A DNA stretch of 64,000 nt from contig NZ_MDEN01000058.1 of assembly GCF_001705435.1 (NCBI RefSeq), positions 164,486 through 228,485 of the forward strand, in the 5' to 3' direction. Positions 10,622-19,684 of the stretch are shown in pieces. This DNA comes from Pseudomonas graminis. Lineage in GTDB: Bacteria; Pseudomonadota; Gammaproteobacteria; Pseudomonadales; Pseudomonadaceae. The position numbers and the translations under genes were made by a program. Within the stretch, counting starts at the first letter, position 1. Each line of letters begins with the position of its first letter. The notes below the pieces were generated by a model. That model was not told where the DNA came from and did not search any database. It saw only the letters and a list, made by a program, of their open reading frames with translations.

Positions 10622-11332
10622 TCATTTACTAAATAGCAGCTTGCGCCACCAGCTTCGGGGCTTGAGGACGATCACCTCGACATCGGCGCCCAGGAGCCAG
10701 TGGCGCTCATAGTCCCAGGCGTGGCCGCCCCAGAGCTTGCCGGCTTCATTGGAAAAACCCAGGGTCAAAAGTCTGTAGCGATAACCGGCATGGGGGCGTA
10801 GCCAGTCGAGCAGCACCAGCACGTTGAATCCTGTGGAGGGCCCGACGAAGCGCTTGCCGTTGGGGCGATCAACCGGATAGTGCTCAGCCAGTGCCGGCAA
10901 CGGAATGCGGTCCCAATAGAGCGCAACGTCAGGCAGCGGGCACAGCTGCACGGCGCATCCCACCAACAGTGTGAAGCAGCGTGACCCCGGTTGGGCGGCG
11001 AGTTTTTGTACTTCAGCGGTTGCGGGGAGTCCGAAGAAATAACAGTCCGGCGCATTGAAGCCGTGCACAAACAGGTTGACGCTTTCTGGCTTCAGCAGAG
11101 CGGCCTTGATGCACAGATTGAAGCTGACCACCACATCGTCGGCGCCCACGCCCAAGGCATCGAAGTCCGCCTGGGTGATGGCAGGGTTGTTGGCGATGAG
11201 GATGACCCGTGCAGCGTTTGCCAGGCACTGGCGCAGTGCAGCGGGAAGTCCGCCGATCACGTCCTGATCGGCGCCCGGCAATACAGGGGGTACAAGGGGC
11301 GCGGCGCTGTCGTGTTCTGACGGCAGCGTCAT
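10622..11332 (-). CDS. Putative LPS outer-core transferase, sialyltransferase-like
   Basis: The 236-residue protein has ARVILIANNPAITQADFD, then VVVSFNLCIKAALLKPES and GKRFVGPSTGFNVLVLLDW. A nucleotide-sugar-binding N-terminus followed by a P-S-T-G motif is seen in GT29-like bacterial proteins. The assignment is by resemblance only. Its ATG at 11332 overlaps the stop of the upstream glycosyltransferase by one base (TGATG), so the two are translationally coupled and likely work on the same glycan. Confidence 0.55.
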   Translation of the reverse strand: MTLPSEHDSAAPLVPPVLPGADQDVIGGLPAALRQCLANAARVILIANNPAITQADFDALGVGADDVVVSFNLCIKAALLKPESVNLFVHGFNAPDCYFFGLPATAEVQKLAAQPGSRCFTLLVGCAVQLCPLPDVALYWDRIPLPALAEHYPVDRPNGKRFVGPSTGFNVLVLLDWLRPHAGYRYRLLTLGFSNEAGKLWGGHAWDYERHWLLGADVEVIVLKPRSWWRKLLFSK

Positions 11333-12306
11333 CAGGCCGGCACCTGCATGCCATGGCGCAACTTGACCCAGGCACGGGTCAGCGCGGATGGACGCCGCCA
11401 CGGGCGCATTGGCCGCTGAATTTCATCGGCCAGATCGCGGCCCACGCGGGCAAAGGCATAGCGTTCTTCGGCGAATCTTTGCCCTTCGCCCGCGATGCGC
11501 GCGGCAAGCTCGGGGTCGCTCTGCAGCAGGCGGATCTTCTCGACGGCTTCGTCTTCGGAGCGGTAGAACATGACGTTGCGCCCCTCTTCGAAGCCCAGCA
11601 GATCGTCCTCTTCACCCTGACTCCACGCGAGGAGCACGCAACCGCAAGCCATGGCTTCGAAATTCTTGATCATGAACTCGCCCATGCCGATGTCGGCGCT
11701 GACGAAAATCCTGATGCGATTAAGGGTTTCCAGGTATTCGGCGCCGGAGGCCGTGCGGGTCACCAGCATGCCGGCGCGCTGCGCGAGGTTTTCCACCAGC
11801 TGCTTGCGCTGGGAATACTCGCGGCTCTTCAGACTGCCAAGGAAGCCCACCGGAATGTCCCGGGGCTGCCCGAGATTGCGCAGCATTTCCTGGTCATAGC
11901 CCTTGGACACGAATACCGCATCAATGCCTTCGCCGCGCATACGCCGCGCCACCACCGCGCCCGACAGCAGCGCGCGACTCCACGGCAGTTGCCGGTACAG
12001 GCGCGAGTACATCCCGTGGTATTTGCTCGCGCTCATGTAATTCTGGTAAGCATCGTGCTCAAGAAAGATCAGCCCCGGGATGCACTTGAGCACCGCGCGC
12101 TGGCGAGCAAGCCGTTTGACCCGGGAGAAGATCACCACCCGGTCGTAGCTCTGATAGTCGACCGAGGCCAGAAACGGCCCAAGATTCAGCTGCTGTTGCT
12201 TGCTCAGGCGAAAGATGACGCAGTCGTCACACTGCTGCCGTACGGTTTCGTACAAGCCGTCCAGTATGACGCGCTGTTCATCCATCACCAGTAACATGAC
12301 TTTCAT
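11332..12306 (-). CDS. Glycosyltransferase (GT-B, CgeB-like)
   Basis: The 324-residue product starts MKVMLLVMDEQRVILDGLYE. Its C-terminal half has a group 1 transferase signature, GMGEFMIKNFEAMACGCVLL, followed by VMFYRSEDEAVEKIRLLQSD. This domain order is seen in CgeB/DUF3880-like transferases. The donor sugar is unknown. The ATG at 12306 starts the conserved portion; a long upstream extension would run into hldE and is not supported. It lies 73 bases downstream of hldE on the same strand and is part of the strain-variable transferase set. Confidence 0.75.
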   Translation of the reverse strand: MKVMLLVMDEQRVILDGLYETVRQQCDDCVIFRLSKQQQLNLGPFLASVDYQSYDRVVIFSRVKRLARQRAVLKCIPGLIFLEHDAYQNYMSASKYHGMYSRLYRQLPWSRALLSGAVVARRMRGEGIDAVFVSKGYDQEMLRNLGQPRDIPVGFLGSLKSREYSQRKQLVENLAQRAGMLVTRTASGAEYLETLNRIRIFVSADIGMGEFMIKNFEAMACGCVLLAWSQGEEDDLLGFEEGRNVMFYRSEDEAVEKIRLLQSDPELAARIAGEGQRFAEERYAFARVGRDLADEIQRPMRPWRRPSALTRAWVKLRHGMQVPA

Positions 12307-12379
12307 ACGTTCATATACCGAACTGCGAATACAAAAATGGCAGCGGCAAGGGGTGCCACTCTGCGCTGCGGGCGTCGGA

Positions 12380-13804
12380 TCAGTCCTGACTGCGGATTTT
12401 GTCGACGATGGCTGTCGTTGAACTGTTGGCGACCAGCCCCAGCACTTTAACGGTGCCGCCATAAGAGGCGACGATGTCAGCGCCGACGACCTGATCAACC
12501 GAGTAGTCCCCGCCCTTCACCAGCACGTCCGGATGAACATGGGACAGAAGGTTTTCCGGGGTGCCTTCCGGGAAGCTGATCACCCAGTCCACCGCGCCCA
12601 GACCTGCCAGCACGGCCATGCGTCGATCAACGCTGTTGATCGGGCGGCCCGGGCCTTTCAGGCGACTCACCGACGCATCGTCGTTGACCGCCACGATCAG
12701 CCGATCGCCCTGCGCGCGGGCTTGTTCCAGATAGGTGACATGGCCGGCGTGCAGAATGTCGAAGCAGCCGTTGGTGAAGACGATGGTTTCGTTGTGGGCG
12801 CGGGCGTCGTCAATGGCCAGCAGCAACTGATCGAGGGTCAGCACGCCGCGCTCGGAACCTTCGGCACGCTGGATGGCGCGACGCAACTCGGGCGCACTGA
12901 TCGCGGCGGTGCCCAGCTTGCCTACGACGATGCCCGCCGCAAGGTTCGCCAGCGCGACCGCGTGCGGCAACTCCTCACCCGATGCAATGGCCGCTGCCAG
13001 CGTGGAAATCACCGTATCGCCGGCGCCGGTCACGTCGAAGACTTCCCGCGCACGGGCCGGCAGGTGCAGCGTCGGTTGGTCCGGGCGAAGCAGGGTCATG
13101 CCGTGCTCGCCACGAGTGACCAGCAACGCACCCAGATCGAGGTCTTTCATCAACGCTGCGCCTTTGGCGACCAGCTCTGCCTCGTCGACACAATGGCCGA
13201 CGATGGCTTCAAATTCACTGAGGTTGGGCGTGATCAGGCTGGCGCCACGGTAGATGGCAAAGTCTTTGCCCTTCGGGTCGGCCAGCACGGGAATGCCACG
13301 GTCCCGAGCTGCCTTGATCAGGACTTGATGGTTCTTCAGCGCGCCCTTGCCGTAGTCGGACAGGACCAACACTTTGACGCCGTCGAGCAAGGCGTCGACC
13401 TCGCGGCTCAGGGCCTCGGGATCGGTGGCAAAGGGTTCTTCGAAGTCGATACGCAGGAGCTGCTGGTGCCGGCTCATGACGCGCAATTTGACGATGGTGG
13501 GCTGGTGGGCGATGCGTTGGAAGCAGGCGACGACGCCAGCGGCCTTGAGGCTGTTGCTCAGGCTGTCAGCGGCTTCGTCGGTGCCGGTGACGCCGACCAG
13601 TGACGCCTTGGCGCCCAGTGCTGCGATGTTCAACGCCACGTTGGCAGCACCGCCCGGACGGTCTTCGATCTGGTCGACTTTGACCACCGGCACCGGCGCT
13701 TCAGGGGAGATTCTGGAAGTGCCACCGTGCCAGTAGCGGTCGAGCATGACATCGCCGACAACTAACACTTGAGCCTGATCAAAACGCGGCATGGACAACT
13801 TCAT
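12380..13804 (-). CDS. hldE: Bifunctional heptose 7-phosphate kinase / heptose 1-phosphate adenylyltransferase
   Basis: HldE catalyses two steps of ADP-L-glycero-D-manno-heptose synthesis for the LPS inner core. The 474-residue protein has an N-terminal PfkB-type kinase domain (1 to about 320: [20 protein letters not shown], and [15 protein letters not shown] with the catalytic Asp). A C-terminal nucleotidyltransferase domain (about 345-474) begins [20 protein letters not shown] with the HxGH motif. The start at 13804 ([10 protein letters not shown]) is the family start. It supplies donor sugar to WaaC and WaaF encoded at 35-37 kb. Confidence 0.97.
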   Translation of the reverse strand: MKLSMPRFDQAQVLVVGDVMLDRYWHGGTSRISPEAPVPVVKVDQIEDRPGGAANVALNIAALGAKASLVGVTGTDEAADSLSNSLKAAGVVACFQRIAHQPTIVKLRVMSRHQQLLRIDFEEPFATDPEALSREVDALLDGVKVLVLSDYGKGALKNHQVLIKAARDRGIPVLADPKGKDFAIYRGASLITPNLSEFEAIVGHCVDEAELVAKGAALMKDLDLGALLVTRGEHGMTLLRPDQPTLHLPARAREVFDVTGAGDTVISTLAAAIASGEELPHAVALANLAAGIVVGKLGTAAISAPELRRAIQRAEGSERGVLTLDQLLLAIDDARAHNETIVFTNGCFDILHAGHVTYLEQARAQGDRLIVAVNDDASVSRLKGPGRPINSVDRRMAVLAGLGAVDWVISFPEGTPENLLSHVHPDVLVKGGDYSVDQVVGADIVASYGGTVKVLGLVANSSTTAIVDKIRSQD

Positions 13805-13943
13805 CGAACAACCCGTGGCAGAAATGGACAAGGACGGAATCTTAGCACAGCGATCAGCGCTGGCTGGCCGGTTGGCCTCGAATCCCGTAGTGCTTCAAAC
13901 GGCGCTTCAAATGGCGCCTTTAATGGTGCATCGGCTGTTGCAG

Positions 13944-15347
13944 TCAAGGACGCGGAAAGCGGCGAACCCAGAACACCTCATGCCGGCGAACGGCCTTGCG
14001 GAAGAATTCGTCGTCTCCCGTCAGCGGCCATTCGCGGCCGGCCAGCCAGCGTTGAATCTGCCGACGCAGGCGCTTCTTCAGGGGTGGTGGTCCCTGCAGG
14101 TCATGCTGCATCGCCAGAGCCATGGCTTTATCAAGTTGCACGTCCGAACTGAGCGACGTACTCCAGAGCTGATCAACCGACGGCGCTTCAACGAACGGCG
14201 GCAGCGCCACGCCTTTCCCGGCCAGACCCATGGGCCAGCGATCGTTGTCGTGCAGGTGATTGGCATAGAACAGCGCCACATCAGGCGTGTGCGCGCTTCT
14301 GCTCACCGCCTCATATAACGCTTGAGTCGTGGCGATGTGGTCGGCGTGAGGGTCGAGTTCAGGGTGCGGCATGACAATGACGTCCGGTCGATGCGCGTCG
14401 AGCAACGCTGCAAGATCGGCAACAAGATTGTTCCAGGTCGGCGCGCCGTCCCGATCCCCTGGCAACGGCGAAGGATTGTGCTGCCGCGCGCTGCGGATGT
14501 CGGTCTCTGAAGAGTCGCGAGAGCCAAACGGCTGATCCGGCGACTGCGCCATGGCCGGCAGTTGCAGGCAGTAGTAGCCCAACTGCACGCACTGGCTCTG
14601 GGGCACACCGCCCCACAACGGAATCGCCAGGCTGTCCCACGTGCGCAGGCGACCCTTGAGCCGCGCGGCATCGGCGCGGTTCAGCCCCAGTCGTTCATAG
14701 CGTTCGGCCTCGATCTCGCCCTGAGTCACCGTGACGATGCTGCATTCGGCGGCCTGGCTGTACAGGCCAAACGCTGCCAGTTCGGCATCGTCGGCGTGGG
14801 GCGCGAGGATCATCAACCGTTGCTGGCGGTAATCCGGGTTGCTCAGCACGTACAAACGGGCGGCATTGCCGATGCGACAGAACCCGCCCTTGAGGCGCAA
14901 CGTGCTGTCAGCAACGACGTCGCGCTGACCGGTGAGGTTCACGTAGCGACGCCCGGCGAAACCCCGTTCGAAATCCTGGCGGTCGTCGCCGGCCACCACG
15001 TAAGGGTCCAGCCAGCGACCCAGCCAGCTGCTGCGCAGATCGAGCTCCAGCAGCAGCGTTTCGCCCTCGGCCAATGGCTCGCTCAGTTGCAGCATGCCGT
15101 TGACGACGGAGACAGCCTGCGACTGGGCCGCGTCGGGAAACTGATAGCGGTAGTCGCTCTTGGGCGAATAAAACAGATGGTCGGAGAACCAGGCTTCGTG
15201 GGCCACCCAGGCAGCAACGATCAGCAACGGCACCAGCCACCACGCGACCCCGATACCAATGCCGATCAGCAGCACCAGACCGATGATCAGCGCCAGACGC
15301 TTGTTGCGCCGATGTCGTTTCAGAAGCTGCTGCTTGCGCCCGGACAT
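13944..15347 (-). CDS. dnpA: PIG-L family de-N-acetylase (DnpA-like)
   Basis: The 467-residue protein has two N-terminal membrane helices (LALIIGLVLLIGIGIGVAWW and on). It then has a PIG-L domain with the zinc-binding motif MILAPHADDAELAAFG (PHxDD) and the later MPHPELDPHADHI block. Enzymes of this family remove N-acetyl groups from sugars. The P. aeruginosa homologue in the same LPS neighbourhood is DnpA, linked to antibiotic tolerance; that role is inferred here. The ATG at 15347 follows the upstream gene's stop after a single base, so the two are probably coupled. Confidence 0.88.
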   Translation of the reverse strand: MSGRKQQLLKRHRRNKRLALIIGLVLLIGIGIGVAWWLVPLLIVAAWVAHEAWFSDHLFYSPKSDYRYQFPDAAQSQAVSVVNGMLQLSEPLAEGETLLLELDLRSSWLGRWLDPYVVAGDDRQDFERGFAGRRYVNLTGQRDVVADSTLRLKGGFCRIGNAARLYVLSNPDYRQQRLMILAPHADDAELAAFGLYSQAAECSIVTVTQGEIEAERYERLGLNRADAARLKGRLRTWDSLAIPLWGGVPQSQCVQLGYYCLQLPAMAQSPDQPFGSRDSSETDIRSARQHNPSPLPGDRDGAPTWNNLVADLAALLDAHRPDVIVMPHPELDPHADHIATTQALYEAVSRSAHTPDVALFYANHLHDNDRWPMGLAGKGVALPPFVEAPSVDQLWSTSLSSDVQLDKAMALAMQHDLQGPPPLKKRLRRQIQRWLAGREWPLTGDDEFFRKAVRRHEVFWVRRFPRP

Positions 15348-15348
15348 G

Positions 15349-16245
15349 TCATCCAACCTTGTAGACAGGCACCGTCTGGCACCAGCGGTCTTTGTATTCA
15401 CGATCGGAGCGGCCGAAGGAATAGCGCAATGGCTTGTTCACCGCCCTCGCGTCAGCCCAGGCGTTCTGCGTGTTGACGAAGCTCAGCACGCTGCCGGCGC
15501 TCAGCGCCTGATGGGCCGGATCCACACCGCCGTTGATGTATTCCACCGACACCCAATGCGGCGACTCGACCCTGTACAGCACCTGAGCGGCAATGGGCTT
15601 GCCCTCCAGCAGGATTATCGAGCCGGTCATGAACTCGCGCATCAGCTCGAACACCTTGGCCAAGTGATCCTTGCCCGGTACATCGAAGCCCCAGCGGGCA
15701 TGAAACAGGCTTGAGTAAATGCGCGCTTGTTCCTCGGACGTGAAATCCAGCATCGGCTGCACGACCCCGCCCGCCTCCTCAAGTAACCGCTGCTCGCGAC
15801 GCTGGTTGTAGCGGAATTTCTTGGAATAGTCCTCGGGCGCGCGGGCGATCGCCAGGCTCTCGGCTTGCGGCTTGAGGGTGTCGATCTGGCCGGCGTTCAA
15901 CTCCGACACATAGCTCATGCGCTGGCGCACTGGCACTGTCACCCCAGGGGCAACCGGCAGAATGATCTCTGCATTGCCCAGATCGAAGACCCGCCGATCA
16001 CGCTGCTTGAGCACCTTTTTAGCCAGCGCCAGATCCCGGCCCCAGCAGGCGACCGCAGCGACAACGTTGCCGTCCTGCAGCCAACCCAGATACCGAACCG
16101 GAATATCCGCCAAACCGGCCAGACGCTCGATCACCTGCGGGTGCGTGGCAACGCTTCCGCCAAACTGCTGCCACGCGGTGGCGTAGGTCGATGCATCGAT
16201 CGGTGTCCAGCCTCGCTCACGCCATGCGCGCAAGTGACTCAGCAT
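15349..16245 (-). CDS. mig-14: Mig-14 family protein (GNAT/FemAB-like)
   Basis: The 298-residue protein matches the Mig-14 family: it starts MLSHLRAWRERGWTPIDAST and ends GRSDREYKDRWCQTVPVYKV. The central part, FRYNQRREQRLLEEAGG, and the FHARWGFDVPGKDHL block look like acyltransferase/aminoacyltransferase folds of the FemAB type. Mig-14 proteins contribute to resistance to antimicrobial peptides in Salmonella and Pseudomonas, but the reaction is not known. It overlaps the end of msbA by seven bases and is followed at once by dnpA, forming an msbA-mig-14-dnpA unit. Confidence 0.88.
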   Translation of the reverse strand: MLSHLRAWRERGWTPIDASTYATAWQQFGGSVATHPQVIERLAGLADIPVRYLGWLQDGNVVAAVACWGRDLALAKKVLKQRDRRVFDLGNAEIILPVAPGVTVPVRQRMSYVSELNAGQIDTLKPQAESLAIARAPEDYSKKFRYNQRREQRLLEEAGGVVQPMLDFTSEEQARIYSSLFHARWGFDVPGKDHLAKVFELMREFMTGSIILLEGKPIAAQVLYRVESPHWVSVEYINGGVDPAHQALSAGSVLSFVNTQNAWADARAVNKPLRYSFGRSDREYKDRWCQTVPVYKVG

Positions 16246-18059
16246 GCATCGACTGCCCGATCGATTTCGACAGGCTCGTCTTCTTCGAACTGTTTGGCAT
16301 GCAGGCGCGTGTAGTAGCCATTCAGCGCCAGCAGCTCGGCATGTGAACCGCGCTCGACGATACGGCCTTCGTCCATCACCAGAATAACGTCGGCTTTTTC
16401 GATGGTGGTCAGGCGGTGGGCGATGACCAGCGTGGTACGGCCCTGCATGACTTTTTCCAGCGCCTTCTGGATGTGGCGCTCGGACTCGGTATCCAGCGCT
16501 GAAGTCGCTTCGTCGAGAATCAGCAGCGGCGCATTTTTCAGCAGCGCGCGGGCAATTGCCAGACGCTGACGCTGGCCACCGGACAGCAGCACGCCGTTCT
16601 CGCCAACGAGGGTCTGATACTGCTGAGGCAGTTTGTCGATGAACTCATCGGAATAGGCATCGGCCGAGGCTTTTTTGATCTCTTCCAGCGGCACGCCCGC
16701 CAGATCGCCATACGCGATATTGTTGGCGATGGTGTCGTTGAACAGCGTGACGTTCTGGTTCACCAGGGCGATCTGTCGGCGCAGGCTGCGCAGGGTGTAA
16801 TCCTGAGTCTGGACGCCATCAAGGAGGATCTGGCCCTGCACATGATCGTAGAAACGCGGGATCAGGCTCGCCAACGTGGATTTGCCGCTACCTGAGCGAC
16901 CCACGAGCGCGACCATCTGGCCGGCTTCGGCGACAAAACTGACGTCGTTCAGCACGCGTTTTTCCGTGCCCGGGTAGGTGAACGTAAGGTTCTTGACCTC
17001 CAGACGGCCGGAAACCTTGTCGCGCTCTACCGTGCCCAGGTCCTGTTCGGTTTGCTCGTCCAGTTGTTCGAAGATGCTCTCCGCACCGGCGACGCCCTTC
17101 TGGATGGTGGAACTGACTTCGGACAGCTGGCGGATCGGCTTGGGCAGCAGGCCGGCCATGGTGATGTAGGCCACCAGATCGCCCGCCGAGGAATCGCCGC
17201 GCAGATAAAGGACAAGGAACATCACGATGGCCATGCCGCTGTAGGTCACCAATTGCAGCATCGGCGTGTAGACGGCACCGGTCTTGGTCATCGCCAGTTG
17301 CTTCTTGGTGTTGCTGCGGCTGGCCTTTTCGAAGCGGGCCTTTTCGTAGTCTTCGCCGCCAAAGCTGCGAACCACGCGATAGCCGTGAATGGTCTCGGAC
17401 GCCACGTGGGTTACGTCGCCCATGGCCACCTGAATCTTCTTGCTCTGCTTGCGAAATTTCTTGCTGGTGCTGTTCACCATGACCGCGATCAGCGGCAGTA
17501 TCGCCAGCATCACCAGGGTCAGTTTCCAGTTCATCCACAGCAGCGCGCCGAACAGGAAGATGACCGTCATGCCCTCACGAATCACGACTTTGATCGCGTC
17601 GGTGGCAGCGCCGGTGACCATGGTCACGTTGAAGGTGATGCGCGAAATCAAATGCCCGGAGTTGCTGTTGTCGAAGAAGCGGTTGGGCAGCGTGAGCAAT
17701 TTGTTGAACAGCACGACGCGCAGGTCATGCACCAGCCCGAGGGAGACGCGGGCCAGGAAGAAGTTGCCCAGATACGAGCCGGCACCTTGCCACGCCGCGA
17801 TCAGCACGATCATCAGCGGCACCGCCTGCAGCAATTGCAGGTGGCCAATATAAGGGTTGCCGGGGAACAGGCTGGCTTCGGGATTGGCCAGGCCATCGAC
17901 GAAGTATTTGAGGATGTAGGCGAGCATCGGCTGGGTGGACGCAAAGATAAGAAAGCCGACAATGCTCAAGCAGAAAAGGCCTATATACGGCCGCACATAG
18001 GTCAATAGACGAAAGTAAATCGCCAGGGTCGTTTTAGCTTGAGGATCAGGACTGCTCAT
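16239..18059 (-). CDS. msbA: Lipid A export permease/ATP-binding protein MsbA
   Basis: MsbA flips lipid A-core across the inner membrane. The 606-residue half-transporter has an N-terminal six-helix domain (LLTYVRPYIGLFCLSIVGF to the YITMAGLLPKPIRQL region) and a C-terminal ATPase. The ATPase has Walker A GRSGSGKST, the Q-loop region ALVNQNVTLF, signature LSGGQRQRLAIARA, Walker B LLILDEATSALD and the switch His in IAHRLTT. The ATG at 18059 (MSSPDPQAKT) is the family start; the frame runs further upstream without similarity. It leads a leftward unit with mig-14 and dnpA. Confidence 0.97.
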   Translation of the reverse strand: MSSPDPQAKTTLAIYFRLLTYVRPYIGLFCLSIVGFLIFASTQPMLAYILKYFVDGLANPEASLFPGNPYIGHLQLLQAVPLMIVLIAAWQGAGSYLGNFFLARVSLGLVHDLRVVLFNKLLTLPNRFFDNSNSGHLISRITFNVTMVTGAATDAIKVVIREGMTVIFLFGALLWMNWKLTLVMLAILPLIAVMVNSTSKKFRKQSKKIQVAMGDVTHVASETIHGYRVVRSFGGEDYEKARFEKASRSNTKKQLAMTKTGAVYTPMLQLVTYSGMAIVMFLVLYLRGDSSAGDLVAYITMAGLLPKPIRQLSEVSSTIQKGVAGAESIFEQLDEQTEQDLGTVERDKVSGRLEVKNLTFTYPGTEKRVLNDVSFVAEAGQMVALVGRSGSGKSTLASLIPRFYDHVQGQILLDGVQTQDYTLRSLRRQIALVNQNVTLFNDTIANNIAYGDLAGVPLEEIKKASADAYSDEFIDKLPQQYQTLVGENGVLLSGGQRQRLAIARALLKNAPLLILDEATSALDTESERHIQKALEKVMQGRTTLVIAHRLTTIEKADVILVMDEGRIVERGSHAELLALNGYYTRLHAKQFEEDEPVEIDRAVDAC

Positions 18060-18174
18060 GGGAATCCGCACGAAAAAATTAGGCGGGCATGGTAGCACAA
18101 CCCATATTTGTCGACCCCTGCTGCGACCCAAGCGGGGCCGACTCGGGTAACATGCCGCATTTGTTCAGGTAAGT

Positions 18175-18822
18175 ATGCCGATGCACCCAATGGAACACAG
18201 CGCCTATCTGGCCTTGCGAGAAAACGCCACCGTGCTCGAAGCGGACGGATCCGGTGACAAGGTTCTGTTGCTTGAGGACGGCACCATTCTCAAACTGTTC
18301 CGCCGCAAGCGCCTGATCAGCTCGGCCTTGCTGTTTCCCTACGCGCAACGCTTCGCCGACAACATCGAGGCCCTCAAAAAGCGCGGCATTCCCTGCCCGG
18401 ACGTCATCGCCACCTACCGAATTGCCAGCATCAGCCGCGACGGCGTGCGCTACACGCCGCTCCCCGGCCTGACCATCCGCCAGGTGCTGAAAGAGCACGG
18501 TGAAAGCGCGCCACTGCGGGCTGAGCTGGGTGCGTTCATCGCCCGCTTGCACGATCAAGGTGTTTATTTCCGCTCGCTGCATCTGGGCAACGTGATCCTC
18601 ACCCCCGAGTCAAAACTGGGGCTGATCGATATCTCTGACATGAAGTGCCAGCGCAGGACGTTGAGCGACTCGAAGCGGCTGCGCAATTTCCAACACCTGC
18701 TCCGCTACAAGGAAGATCGCGCGTGGCTGGTGGAAAGCGATGCGGGCGTGGCCTTTATTTCGGCTTACACCAAAGGCCGGAGCGCGCACTTTACGGCGCG
18801 TTTGCAGGCGCTGTTTGCGTAG
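18175..18822 (+). CDS. Kinase-like LPS locus protein (PA4998-like)
   Basis: The 215-residue protein shows a reduced protein-kinase fold: an ATP-lobe (KVLLLEDGTILKLFRRK) and a catalytic-loop-like stretch YFRSLHLGNVIL, followed by LIDISDMK with the metal-binding Asp (about residue 152). The usual catalytic Asp of the HxD motif is Ser (about residue 134), so activity is uncertain; relatives next to msbA that I recall look alike. It is the only rightward gene in this part of the LPS locus, is divergent from msbA, and its last 32 bases overlap the end of the opposite-strand gene. ATGs at 18175, 18181 and 18190 are all possible starts. Confidence 0.75.
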   Translation: MPMHPMEHSAYLALRENATVLEADGSGDKVLLLEDGTILKLFRRKRLISSALLFPYAQRFADNIEALKKRGIPCPDVIATYRIASISRDGVRYTPLPGLTIRQVLKEHGESAPLRAELGAFIARLHDQGVYFRSLHLGNVILTPESKLGLIDISDMKCQRRTLSDSKRLRNFQHLLRYKEDRAWLVESDAGVAFISAYTKGRSAHFTARLQALFA

Positions 18823-19684
18823 AGGCGTCGGATTGGACGCCCAGCAGTTCGTCGAGGCGCTGCAGGGTGATTTTAGGAATAACCCGCTCCGGCATGCGGC
18901 TGACGCGGGATAGGTTGAACACCTGCATGCCGGTTCTTGGGAGAATCTTGCGGGCCATCAGCGCGAAGCTTGGCAGGATGTACTGCTCGAAATCCTCGTC
19001 CAGGCTGCTGGGCAAAGCCGCTTCTCCCTTCTCGTAAAAGCGCCCTCCGCCCTGACGCAGGTCCATTCCGACCACGAACACCTGACAAAACCCCAGATGG
19101 CAAACCAGCTGCAAGGCGCCGAAAGGAATGGTCCGACTGCCGAAATAGCCTCGTTTGAGGTTCAGGCTGAAGCCGATACGATTGGGCTTGCGACGCAGCA
19201 GGGAGAAGTTCGAGATCAGCTCATCGTCGTTACGGATAGACCACGCATAGGCTCGATCTGACATGACGGCCTTGCCTTCCTGGCGATTGACCCGCTCCAG
19301 CAGATAGATCTTTTTGCCGTTCAGGGCAGTGGCGTCAGCCGCGTGAATCGCCTGAAGCACATCAAGGCTCATCGCCAGATGCTCGCCATGGCTGACCCCC
19401 ATCAGTGCGAGCGCCGGCCGGCCGATGACGAAATTCGGATCGTCACACAGGTAATAGAAAGGCCGTATGCCCTCGTCGACACAGCGCACGATCGAGCCGT
19501 TCATGGCGACAACCGGCAGGCTCCGGTAATTGCGAAGCGGGAACTCGTTCGCCGAGGGTCCGGACGCCAGCAGCAGCACCGGCCCTGTGACAGAACGCCG
19601 TGAATGCGCGAAGTCCTGCAGGCAAACTTCCAGATCATGCCCTACCAGCCAGCGTTGCTCGCCCCGCGCTTCAACCCTCAGCAC
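18791..19684 (-). CDS. LPS biosynthesis protein, sialyltransferase/DUF115-like
   Basis: The 297-residue product has GPVLLLASGPSANEFPL near the N-terminus, then VVAMNGSIVRCVDEGI, FYYLCDDPNFV and, later, GFCQVFVVGMDLRQGGG with FYEKGEAALPSS. The S-G-P-S motif and the later D-L motif resemble bacterial sialyltransferase-like and DUF115 Rossmann proteins. The GTG at 19684 was chosen because GGGAGG lies six to seven bases upstream. It then overlaps the end of waaL by 14 bases, indicating coupled translation. The likely role is addition or modification of an outer-core sugar; the donor is unknown. Confidence 0.68.
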   Translation of the reverse strand: MLRVEARGEQRWLVGHDLEVCLQDFAHSRRSVTGPVLLLASGPSANEFPLRNYRSLPVVAMNGSIVRCVDEGIRPFYYLCDDPNFVIGRPALALMGVSHGEHLAMSLDVLQAIHAADATALNGKKIYLLERVNRQEGKAVMSDRAYAWSIRNDDELISNFSLLRRKPNRIGFSLNLKRGYFGSRTIPFGALQLVCHLGFCQVFVVGMDLRQGGGRFYEKGEAALPSSLDEDFEQYILPSFALMARKILPRTGMQVFNLSRVSRMPERVIPKITLQRLDELLGVQSDASTQTAPANAP

